DNA from: Malassezia japonica | Taxonomy: Eukaryota; Basidiomycota; Malasseziomycetes; Malasseziales; Malasseziaceae | Assembly (NCBI RefSeq): GCF_029542785.1 | Contig: NC_083375.1 | Span: 248,001 to 312,000 of the forward strand | Direction: 5' to 3' | Length of the DNA stretch: 64,000 nt | Shown: in pieces, positions 54,735 through 63,038 of the stretch | Numbering within the stretch: the stretch's first letter is position 1 | Layout: each line of letters starts with the position of its first letter | Made by a program: the position numbers and the translations under genes | The notes under the pieces: model-generated | Told to the model about the DNA's origin: nothing | The model's database searches: none | Seen by the model: only the letters and a program-made list of their open reading frames with translations

Positions 54735-57700
54735 CTAATGACTATGCAGCTGGCGCTGGTGCAGCGCCCATTGCTCATCCAGCGCTTTCTGCTCCGCAGC
54801 AAGGCGCGCCTGCTCCGCCGCAAGTCGCGCACGCTGCTCTGCAAAGCGTTGCGCGGCGAGGTCCTCTTCAGCCGCACGCTGTGCATCCTGGAAACGCTCT
54901 TCGTACGCAGCCGCCTCGGCCGCACGCCGCAGCTCGGCGGCATGCTCTTCGAGGATCGCCTGCTCGCGTGCGTGCGCCGCGTCTTGGGCCGCACGCTCGA
55001 TCGCCTGCTCCTCGGCCACACGCTGCTCGGCGAGGTACCGCTCGTGCTCGGCCTGTGCCACCTCTTCCGCCGAGGGGGGGGCCGACTCGTTGCGGCGCAC
55101 CACGCCGCCGCGGCGCGCGTGCTGGCTCAGGCGCTCGATGCGCTGGCGCTCGGCACGGTCCTGGCGCGCACGCTCGGCCGCAAGCTCTTTCTGCACCTCG
55201 AGGTAGCGCAGGTCGGCCTTGGAGAGCGTCGGCTCGGCCGGCGTCGGCGGCAGGTCATCGGTGGCGCGCTCCGACGCGGTGTGCTCGACATGCGCCGCAC
55301 GCTCGGCGCTCGAATCGTGCGCGACCGGCGCGAGGCCGCCCGGGGGGGTAATGTAGGAGAGCGACGCGGCGGCGGCCCCGGCAGGCGCAGCGCTCTCGGC
55401 CTCGGTGCCCGCAAGGGGCACGGCGCTTGCCTCGTGAGGCACAGGCCCCGCACGGCGCGCGGCGCTTGCCTCGGTAGGCACGCCACGCAGATCCACAGGG
55501 GCCTCGGCGGCTTCTCTGAGCTTCTCGCCCGCCGCGCTCTGGCGGTGGTGCTCCGGCGCGAGGTCGATCGGGGTCTCGGCGACCTCTTTGACCTTCTCGC
55601 CGAGGTGCTCCTCCTTCTTGTGCTCCGGCTTGAGATCGATCGGGGTTTCGGCGACCCCTTTCAGGCGCTCGGCCAGGCCGCTCTCCCTCTTGGACTCGGA
55701 GCGCCCGAGATCGATCGGCGCCTCGGCGACCTTGCGCAGGCGCTCAGCGAGGTCGCTGTTGGGCTCATTAGGCAGGTCCTTCTCGAGCTGCAGACGCTCG
55801 ATCTTGGCCTCGAGCGACGCACGCTGCTCTTCCGGCATGTCCGGCTGCGACTCGAGGGCGTCCTCAAACTCTTGCACGAGCGCATCCGTCGACACGGCGG
55901 CCGACGAGTGCTGCGAGTAGACGGCCGTCGGCGGCTCGGCGCGCGGCGGCGCGGCAAAGTGCACGGCGCTTGTAGGCATGGCGCTTGAAGGCTCCTTGAG
56001 CTCGCTCTTGACAACCGTCGTCGGCGCCTGCGACGTGTCGGCTTCGGACGCGACAACCACCGGCGGCGCCTGCGACGCCTCCGCCTCGTACGCGACGACG
56101 GTTGGCGGCGCCACGGCCTTCTCCTGGACCTCGCCGCCGAGCGTCGCACGGGGCGCGAGGCGCAGCAGAGACATGGAGTGCGCGTACGGCTCGGCGCCCT
56201 CACGCGAGTACGCAGGCAGCGCATCGCGCGTACTTTGCGGCATGGGCTCGTCGTGCGACACGCTCGACGTGAGCGAGAGCGCCGGCGCGGCAGGCGGCGG
56301 CACCGACGGCATCGGGGGAGCAGGCAGCTCGGTGCGCTGCGCAACGTGCTCCTGGAATGCGGAGCGCACGGGGCGCTCGCCCATCGGCACGGGGCGCTCG
56401 CCCATCGGCACGGGGCGCTCGCCCATCGGCACGGGGCGCTCGCCCATCGGCACGGTGCGCTCGCCCATCGGCACGGTGGTCGGCGGGGCAACGGGCGCCT
56501 GCTGCGTCGTCGGCGCGAGCTGCTGTGGCGCCTGGTACGAGAAACGCGGCGGGCCGACCGGGCGCGGGGCGCTGTAGCGGGGCGCGGGCGCCTCGGTCAT
56601 GCGATTCCCGTCGTGCACCGACACCACCGACGGGTACGACTCGGGCACGGGCGGCGCAGGGTGCGTGGCGTGCACGGCGTCGTCCGCGACCGGCGCCTCG
56701 TCCTGGACCGGCGTCGCCTCGGCCTTGCTCGGCGCGCGGCGGCCGCGCGAAAAGAGGCGCAGGCCCTGCGACGGCTGCCGCGGCTGCTGTCCCTGCGGCT
56801 TGGCCTCGCCCTCGTCCGTGACATCGGCCAGGCCCTGGGTAAAGAGGCGGCGCATCGCGTCCGACGCCGAGACGCTGCGCGTCGACTGCGACTGGCCCTT
56901 GGCCTCTTGCGGCGCGGCATCCGACACATTCTTGGGCGCAGACGCCGGCGTACGGCGCTCGCCCGTGTGGGTGATGAGCTGCTGCTGGACGCCCGGCGAG
57001 GCGATCGCGCCCGATTCATACAGCGGGCGAAAGAGCTGGGCGGTGGCTGAGCTCGAGGAGCCGTTCGCGGCGGTCAGCAGCGTCTGCAGCTGCGAGCGGC
57101 GCCCCGCCTTTTTCTTCTTGCGCTCGGTGGTGCTTCCCGAAAAGTTGCGCAGTTCGCCCCCCAACGGCGAGCGCACGAGCGGCGACGTGGACGAAGGCGT
57201 AGAGAGTGTCGGTGACGTGGTGATCGGCGGCGGCTTCTGCGTGCGCTTGTTAAAGATGGGCGCCGGAGCGACCGGCACCTCGGGCATCTGCGAGCGTTTC
57301 TTCTTCTCGACGCGCTTGGGCGCTTCCGGGACGGGAAACGGCGCCGGGGCAGGCGCGCCCCGTTGCCCCCGCTCGCCGGCCGGTCCCTGCAGACCCGGCC
57401 CGATGACCAGCGCGGTCTCTGGCAGGACGGCCGAGCGGCGCACGTCCTGTGTCCGCTTTGGCTGGCTCTTGGCCGGCTTCGGGGGCACGATGCCCATCGA
57501 TGCGAGCTTCGCACGCGCCTCTGCGCCGGCCGTGCTGTTCGCACGCGCCATGCTCATGAGCGATGCGAGCTGGTGCTGCTGCATCGCGCGCTCTGCGTCG
57601 AGCTGGACGGCCGGCGCGGTGCTGCCGCGATAGCCGACGCCGTTGTTTACGCCGTTGGCGACCACGACGCGGTACCCGTTGCGGTAGTCGGGGTACGAGT

Positions 57701-58275
57701 GTGCGTGGAAGTTGGCCGTGGGGTTCGCCTGTACCGACGACGAGTGCGACGAAGGCTCGGTCGGCTTGGAAATCTTGATTTCCGGCTCCTTAAAGACCGA
57801 TGCTGGGTTAGGGCGCGCACGTACCATCCGATCCGACCGCGGCGGCGTAGTCATAATTAGCGGGAAGGGGAGGGAGCGAGAGCTCCTGAATCGTGTAGCC
57901 GTTGCGGAGGCGCACGACGATCTCGTCGCCGTGCTCGAGCGCGGAGCACTTGTGTTCGTCTTCGAGGGGGAGGCCGAACGTGATCTCGTCATCGACCGGC
58001 GCGGCGCTTCCGCCTTGCACCTGGATCAGTTCAAGCATCTTGAGGCGCCAGCTCTGGATCGTTACCTGCTTCAGCTGCTCGCTGTAGGTCAACGGGCGAG
58101 TCGCTTCGGCCATGTTCTGGCCGCTGAGGATGCGCAGCACTGACAAGCGCAGCAGCGCGATATCCGACGAGGGCGGGGGGATCGGGAATGGGACGCAGAA
58201 CTTTGGCAAGGGCGACTCGGAGCGCAGGATAATCACGGGCACGGCGGCCTCGCCGCTACGCGCTTCCATCGTCAT
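54735..58275 (-). CDS. Large disordered/coiled-coil repeat protein, function unknown
   Basis: Exon 1 (58275-57825) and exon 2 (57802-54735) join across a 22-nt intron (57803-57824, GTACGT...CCTAACCCAG), giving about 1172 residues. Without this splice the two parts look like separate overlapping genes. The N-terminal 140 residues look folded (VPVIILRSESPLPKFCVPFP ... LEHGDEIVVRLRNGYTIQEL). A long disordered region follows with a five-fold VPMGERP repeat (56370-56474), then roughly 25-residue tandem repeats (PIDL-type, 55485-55765). The C-terminus is an arginine/glutamate/alanine-rich coiled coil (about the last 230 residues). This resembles cortical or cytoskeletal scaffold proteins in general shape only; I do not recognise the family. 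It is divergent from CMC4, 126 bp apart. Confidence 0.75.
55485..55765 (-). repeat. Four imperfect ~25-residue tandem repeats (E-x-APIDL type)
   Basis: Within the coiled-coil repeat protein, four copies of a unit of about 25 residues occur in a row. Their cores are ERLRKVAEAPIDL, ERLKGVAETPIDL, EKVKEVAETPIDL and EKLREAAEAPVDL, separated by charged spacers (for example GRSESKRESGLA, KPEHKKEEHLG). Each joins a short amphipathic helix to a PIDL/PVDL motif, suggesting a repeated binding site. Confidence 0.7.
56370..56474 (-). repeat. Five tandem 21-bp repeats encoding VPMGERP
   Basis: Five consecutive 21-bp units run from 56370 to 56474. On the plus strand the unit is GGGGCGCTCGCCCATCGGCA plus C. 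Four are identical and the one at 56454-56474 differs by one base. They encode five copies of the heptapeptide VPMGERP (first copy with T in place of P) in the coiled-coil repeat protein. Near-identity shows recent expansion or homogenisation. Confidence 0.9.
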
Positions 58276-58401
58276 CACCGTCGCTGACAAGAAGGCACGC
58301 GCCCGCGAGCCATGCGGGCCGTTTGCAATTAAGTACGGCCTCCACCTACGCAATCGCCGCGTCCGGAAAGTGCTGCAAGTGGCAAACTCGCCGAGCCACG
58401 A

Positions 58402-58623
58402 ATGGCAGAGGAGGAAAATCCATGCAAGCCGCTCGCGTGCGCGATCCAAACGTGCATTCAGCGGAACCAGTTCCAGCAGGAGAAGTGTGAGCACTTGATC
58501 CGCGATCTATACCACTGCTGCGACACGTACTACGAACGCCACGGGCGCGACAAGGAGTACGCCAGCTGCCCGAAGCCGTCCAAGGTCGATGAGAAGCTGC
58601 GCCAGTGGGGCGAGAAGCGCTAG
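58402..58623 (+). CDS. CMC4: Cx9C mitochondrial protein Cmc4
   Basis: Cmc4 is a small twin-CX9C protein of the mitochondrial intermembrane space, imported by Mia40 and linked to cytochrome c oxidase. The 73-residue product MAEEENPCKPLACAIQTCIQ... has the paired cysteines in CKPLACAIQTC and CEHLIRDLYHCC, and the late cysteine in the typical tail SCPKPSKVDEKLRQ, matching Cmc4/MTCP1NB. There is no cleavable leader, as expected. Its TAG shares a CTAG tetranucleotide (58620-58623) with the TAG of the convergent gene. Confidence 0.92.
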   Translation: MAEEENPCKPLACAIQTCIQRNQFQQEKCEHLIRDLYHCCDTYYERHGRDKEYASCPKPSKVDEKLRQWGEKR

Positions 58624-59570
58624 TCGTACCAGTGGCTAGGCGACGAGCCGAGCGTGCGGATCCAGTGGGCGGCGGGCGACGGCATGTCGTCACTCGACTC
58701 CCCGGGCACGCTCGACGGCGGCGTCGCGTCTGGCTGCGCGGAGCACAGCGGCGAGCTGGGGGGGTCGGGACGCGCTGTTTGCTGCACAAATGCATCGAGC
58801 GTACTCTGCTCACCTTTCTTTCTCTTTGTGGGGGGGGTATCGATGGCATTTCGCCACACATGCTCGACGTCCGCAAACGGATCCCGCTTTCGGAAGAGCC
58901 GTGCGGCACACTGCGGAGAGTCCATAGGAGGGGCGCAATAGTCTCCATTGTCGTCCACAGACGTATGCACGGTCCTGCGGGGAAGGGGCGGCGTCTTTTT
59001 TGCCCCAGGCGCACTCTGGCTGCGTGGCGCCGTGTAGGTTTCGCGGGGAGGTTTTGACAATGGCGTCGTTTGCATATCGGCTGTAGGTTTTTCGCTGCTG
59101 GGGGGCAGCGTGTGCATGCGCGGGGCAGGGGCGTACGCACCATCGTCGGTGCGCGGTGCACCCGCAGTACCTTTCGCCGAGGGCGACGACATGTTGGCCA
59201 GCTCACGGTACCGCACGCGATTGTGCTCCCAGCCTTGCTGCCAGGTGAACGCGGGCGTCTCTGTCCCGGACCCGCTCGAAGCACGGCGCGGCGTCGGTGT
59301 GCGGCGATCGACCGATGGCGAGGCGAGGCCCGCGCGCATCGGCAGCGAGGGCGTTGCGTGGGCGCGTGCATCCGGCGTCATGCGCCGCGACGTGCTGGCC
59401 CCTGGCGTGGCCGATACGTCGCTCGCCGTGTCCGACGGCCGGGGGTGCGCACGAATCCAGCCGGAGGCGGCAGGCGTCATGACGCGACGCGTCGCGTGGC
59501 GTGTGGAGGTGAACGAGGCGAGCGGGTGTGGGCGGTTTGGCGCGCCGTGCGGCGCCCTGACGAGGCGCAT
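58620..59570 (-). CDS. Disordered S/TP-rich protein with PIP-like box
   Basis: I do not recognise this 316-residue protein. It is mostly disordered and unusually rich in S/TP sites (for example VMTPAAS, SATPGAS, RRMTPDA, DRRTPTPRR, KKTPPLP, IDTPPTK), the minimal CDK target. A conserved-looking segment FTWQQGWEHNRVRYRELANM lies mid-protein. Near residue 255, KRKKGEQSTLDAFV resembles a PCNA-interacting box (Q-x-x-L-x-x-F, second aromatic replaced by Val) with a basic stretch before it. The ATG at 59570 is the first in frame. Two ACGCGT boxes lie 65-80 bp upstream. This suggests a cell-cycle-regulated nuclear protein; the function is inferred and unproven. The stop overlaps that of CMC4. Confidence 0.65.
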   Translation of the reverse strand: MRLVRAPHGAPNRPHPLASFTSTRHATRRVMTPAASGWIRAHPRPSDTASDVSATPGASTSRRMTPDARAHATPSLPMRAGLASPSVDRRTPTPRRASSGSGTETPAFTWQQGWEHNRVRYRELANMSSPSAKGTAGAPRTDDGAYAPAPRMHTLPPSSEKPTADMQTTPLSKPPRETYTAPRSQSAPGAKKTPPLPRRTVHTSVDDNGDYCAPPMDSPQCAARLFRKRDPFADVEHVWRNAIDTPPTKRKKGEQSTLDAFVQQTARPDPPSSPLCSAQPDATPPSSVPGESSDDMPSPAAHWIRTLGSSPSHWYD

Positions 59571-59960
59571 GTGTGCGAGATGGCCACTTTGCCGCGGGTC
59601 CCTCGCACGGTGAGTTTCATTCTCTCTCGGCGCTACGCGTGCTACGCGTCTATCCCCTGCACGGCCGCGCTCCTTTCTACACATTCCCTGCCCTCGCGCT
59701 CGGCAAACAAAGCACAGGTCATTTTCTAATCCAGAGTTTCAGACACGCGTCCTAATTTGGATAACACGCCCTATTCTGCGTGTCGGATCGCGTCCACTGC
59801 GCACCGCGCACCGTGTCGCACGGAGCGCCTCCACGCAGCTACCTGCTACTCCACGTCATTCTAGGTTGGGCGCCGTGGAGTTTACTTTTCACGTGATGTG
59901 TTGGTTCGCGCGGCGAGTGTTGGTCTTTTAACGGTGCGGCTCCCTTGGGACGTCGACGAG
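59571..59960. promoter_or_regulatory. Divergent promoter with three MCB boxes and one E-box
   Basis: This 390-bp gap lies between the S/TP-rich gene and CDC14. ACGCGT (MCB) occurs at 59635-59640, 59644-59649 and 59745-59750, far above the roughly 0.1 expected in this length. CACGTG is at 59890-59895. A small inverted repeat (ACACGC / GCGTGT, 59764-59783) lies between. No extra gene is visible. Confidence 0.55.
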
Positions 59961-61817
59961 ATGCTCGCGACGCTTTCTTCGAGTGCTACGGAGACGACCG
60001 TCAACTTTTCGCCGGATGATTCTGACCTCCTGGACTTTTCGCTGCCCGCGGTGGCGCACAAGGAGCTGCCCAAGCAGCTTCTCCCCCCCGCCCCCCCGCG
60101 CCCGGCGGCCAAGCTCGCCCACGGCCTGATTCCTGTTTCGAACCGATTTTGGTTCGGTGTTTTCCCACACGAGACGCTGCCTTCGGCGGAGTCGCTCAAT
60201 GCAAGCAATGGCCTGACCTATGCGCAATTTCCCAGCGATATGCCGAGTGGCGCGCGGCCCTCCAAAGTGCACTGGTTCTGTATTGACGAGGACCTCGTGT
60301 ACCTGAGTTTTTCCAACGATTGGGGTCCCCTCAACATTGCCATGTTTTACCGTTTTTGCGTGCATGTGCACCAGATGCTCATTGACGACGAGATGGCGTC
60401 GATGCACCTTTGTTTGTATACCAGCACCGATGCGCACTACAAAGCGAACGCGGCCCTGCTCTGCGCCCTCTACGCAATGACCATCGACCACATTTCGCCC
60501 GCGGACGCGTTTTTCCCCTACAGCGAGATGGAGCTGATGCCCTTCCGCGATGCTGGCTACGGCCGCGCCGATTTCAGTTTGACCATGCAGGATATCCTGT
60601 ACGGCATGCGCCGTGCGCTCGACAACAACCTTTTGGACCTCACGACTTTTGATCTGGAAGAATACGAGCACTATGAGCAGGTCCAGCACGGCGACTGGAA
60701 CTGGATCACGCCCCAGTTCCTCGCGTTTGCCAGCCCCAAAGACCGGACGTACATGGCGATGCTCGCCGCGAGTGGCGGGCAGCCGTGTGCCGTGCCGTAT
60801 ACCACCGCCAAGCCGACTGGGCTGCTGCGCAGCACGGTCGACTACTTTGTCGAGCACAAAATCGGGCTCGTGGTGCGCCTCAACAACCCGCTGTACAACC
60901 GCACGGCGTTCACCCAGGCGGGCCTGGAGCACAAGGACATGTACTTTGACGACGGGTCGAATCCCTCTGACGAGATCGTCCAGGCGTTTATCGCGGATGC
61001 GGACCGCATCATCCAGAGCGGCCGTGCCGTTGCGGTGCACTGCAAAGCGGGCCTCGGGCGCACCGGTGTGCTGATCGGCGCCTACCTCATCTGGAAGTAC
61101 CAATTCACGGCAAGCGAGGTGATTGGGTACATGCGCATCATGCGTCCTGGCTGCGTCGTCGGGCCGCAGCAGCACTACATGTACGAGCGCGCGGGAATGT
61201 GGATGCGCTGGGGCGTCGAGCACCGCCTGCGCATCGAGCTCCAGGGCGCCGTGCCGCAGACGCCCAGCGCAAAGCGCACGCAGGACGCGACGCACACACC
61301 GCACACCGCGCCGGCGGTGAAGCCGACACCCTGCGTGGGCCAGCCGCGCAAGAGCCCCAGCCCAAAGCGCCGCCGCGTCGGGCTGCTGGGCAGCAGCACC
61401 TCGTCCGAAAGCAGCCAGGACGAGCGGTCGCGCGTCGTGTCCGACGAGCGCGACGCGACCACCGTCGAAAGGCTCGTGGAGCAGCAGACGGACGAAGAGA
61501 TGCTCGGTGTTCTCCCCCCGAAAGCGTCTGCGACCGAGATCGCAGCCGAGAACGCGAAGCGCATGGCGCAAGCCACGCTCACGCCCCGCGCGGCCGAGCG
61601 GCCCGCCGACGCGACGAGCCCGCGCCCCGTGGACTCGACGCGCGCGGCGCGTGCCGACTCGCCCGGCCGCACGACGCCGCGTGTGCGCCGTGCGATGGCG
61701 CCTGCGCAGCCGACGCAGAGCCCCGCGCCGCGGCTCAAGAGCCCGGTGCGGATGGCGCCCCGGAGCGGCGAAAATGTGCCTCCGCCGCGGCGGTTTGTTG
61801 CGCGTCCGCGTCCTTAG
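59961..61817 (+). CDS. CDC14: Dual-specificity phosphatase Cdc14
   Basis: Cdc14 removes phosphates from CDK sites at mitotic exit and cytokinesis. The 618-residue, intronless product has the N-terminal domain A (NRFWFGVFPHETLPSAESLN, VHWFCIDEDLVYLSFSNDWG, YKANAALLCALYAM). The catalytic domain B has the P-loop HCKAGLGRTG (Cys361), the WPD-loop equivalent within LEHKDMYFDDGSNPSDEI, and the IMRPGCVVGPQQHYMY segment typical of Cdc14. A disordered C-terminal tail of about 190 residues has several S/TP sites and basic patches. All catalytic residues are present. The first in-frame ATG (59961) is used. Confidence 0.95.
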   Translation: MLATLSSSATETTVNFSPDDSDLLDFSLPAVAHKELPKQLLPPAPPRPAAKLAHGLIPVSNRFWFGVFPHETLPSAESLNASNGLTYAQFPSDMPSGARPSKVHWFCIDEDLVYLSFSNDWGPLNIAMFYRFCVHVHQMLIDDEMASMHLCLYTSTDAHYKANAALLCALYAMTIDHISPADAFFPYSEMELMPFRDAGYGRADFSLTMQDILYGMRRALDNNLLDLTTFDLEEYEHYEQVQHGDWNWITPQFLAFASPKDRTYMAMLAASGGQPCAVPYTTAKPTGLLRSTVDYFVEHKIGLVVRLNNPLYNRTAFTQAGLEHKDMYFDDGSNPSDEIVQAFIADADRIIQSGRAVAVHCKAGLGRTGVLIGAYLIWKYQFTASEVIGYMRIMRPGCVVGPQQHYMYERAGMWMRWGVEHRLRIELQGAVPQTPSAKRTQDATHTPHTAPAVKPTPCVGQPRKSPSPKRRRVGLLGSSTSSESSQDERSRVVSDERDATTVERLVEQQTDEEMLGVLPPKASATEIAAENAKRMAQATLTPRAAERPADATSPRPVDSTRAARADSPGRTTPRVRRAMAPAQPTQSPAPRLKSPVRMAPRSGENVPPPRRFVARPRP

Positions 61818-61846
61818 CTACGGAATGGCCCTGTATATACGCAATG

Positions 61847-62958
61847 TTACACGATGCCCCACAGATCCTCGAGGCTGCAGCAAAACTTGCCGCACGCTAC
61901 GCTTGCGCTTAGCGAGTACTCCGAGATGGAGATCTTTTCGTCCACCACGTTGTCCGCAAAGTTGTCTTCTCCGTGCGCCATCGCGCCGACAAACACCGCG
62001 AGCGAGCGGTCGGGCGGTACGGTCGCGAGGTACGACGAGAGGCGCTGCACCGGCGCATTGTACGAGAGCGCTGCGTTAGAATAGAGACGACGTACTAATC
62101 TTGTGGGTGTTTGGGGGAAAGTGGTCCGTCACGGGGTTTTTGATCACACGCAAGAGCTTTTCCGAGCCCTTGACGCTGCGGATGCTCAGGCGATGAAGCA
62201 GTTGCACTTGGTCAGCCAATAATCAACCTACCCATCAGTCCGCTGAAGCGCTTAAACGTGCGGGGAATGCGCACCTGCGGATTCACCTCGATCAGCACGC
62301 CTTTGGAGGTGTGAATGTACACTTGCAAGAGACCCGCCTTGTTCAGCGGCGAGTCGAGGAGTGTCAAGAGACACTGGTGCGTAATGTCCGGGCGCGCCTC
62401 GGCAATGTCGCGGCCCATCTTTGCCAGCACCTTTTGGTGGTCGTCACAGTTGAGGAGTGCGTACTTTTCGCTCGCCTCCTTGTTTCCCCGCGCGTGCGTC
62501 GCGCTGCCGCTCGAGATCTTGTAGGTCTCGAGGCATGCCTGCTCGAGCACGACAATCAGGCGCGGCGTGTTGTTCTTCTCCGAGATGGTCTTGGGCACTT
62601 TGGGCGCATTCGGCACGAGCGTCGGCCCCGCGCGCGTGCGCTTCGACGAGGTCGACGCAACCGGCGCCTGCGCACGCAGCACCGACGCAGGCGTGTGCGG
62701 CGCAGCGGTCGGCGAGAGCACCGACTTGGCCGGCGCCGGCGCCGCCTCTTCGTCGTCGTCCTCGCCCGCCGGCGCCATCTCCTCGTCCTGCAGGTAGGGG
62801 TTGCGCAGCGACGTCACGGAGCGCGACGCACGCAGGTCTGCACGACCCTCGTTACTCGGCAGACGCGACATCTTGCGAAATGCCGTCGTCGCAGGCGCGC
62901 TCACCGCCGAGCGCCCCGTCTCCGACTCGTCCGGCGAAAAGTAGTCTTCGTCCGCCAT
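61847..62958 (-). CDS. NEP1: Nep1/Emg1 pseudouridine N1-methyltransferase
   Basis: Nep1 methylates a pseudouridine of 18S rRNA and is needed for small-subunit assembly. Three exons, 62958-62232, 62206-62096 and 62070-61847, have two 25-nt introns (62207-62231, GTAGGT...GGCTGACCAAG; 62071-62095, GTACGT...CTAACGCAG) and give about 353 residues. The SPOUT domain begins [17 protein letters not shown] and ends [34 protein letters not shown] and EDLWGIV, all family hallmarks. An N-terminal extension of about 125 residues is acidic and disordered, longer than in yeast. It converges with CDC14, 29 bp apart, and is divergent from the MBP1-type gene. Confidence 0.95.
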
Positions 62959-63038
62959 CGTGAAAAGAAGCACGTGGCAATGGAGGTGTGCCGAGTGAAA
63001 CGCGGTCGCGCCGCGCCGGGCCGCTTCACCGCGCCAAG
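62959..63038. promoter_or_regulatory. Divergent NEP1/MBP1 promoter with E-box
   Basis: The 80-bp gap between the start codons of NEP1 and the APSES factor holds CACGTG at 62971-62976, 13 bp upstream of the NEP1 ATG. I see no MCB box in it. Confidence 0.4.

Noticed and set aside
57808..58275. A separate small gene ending at 57808 that overlaps the start of a larger gene at 57854.
   Set aside because: A 22-nt intron at 57803-57824 joins both frames into one protein and removes the overlap.
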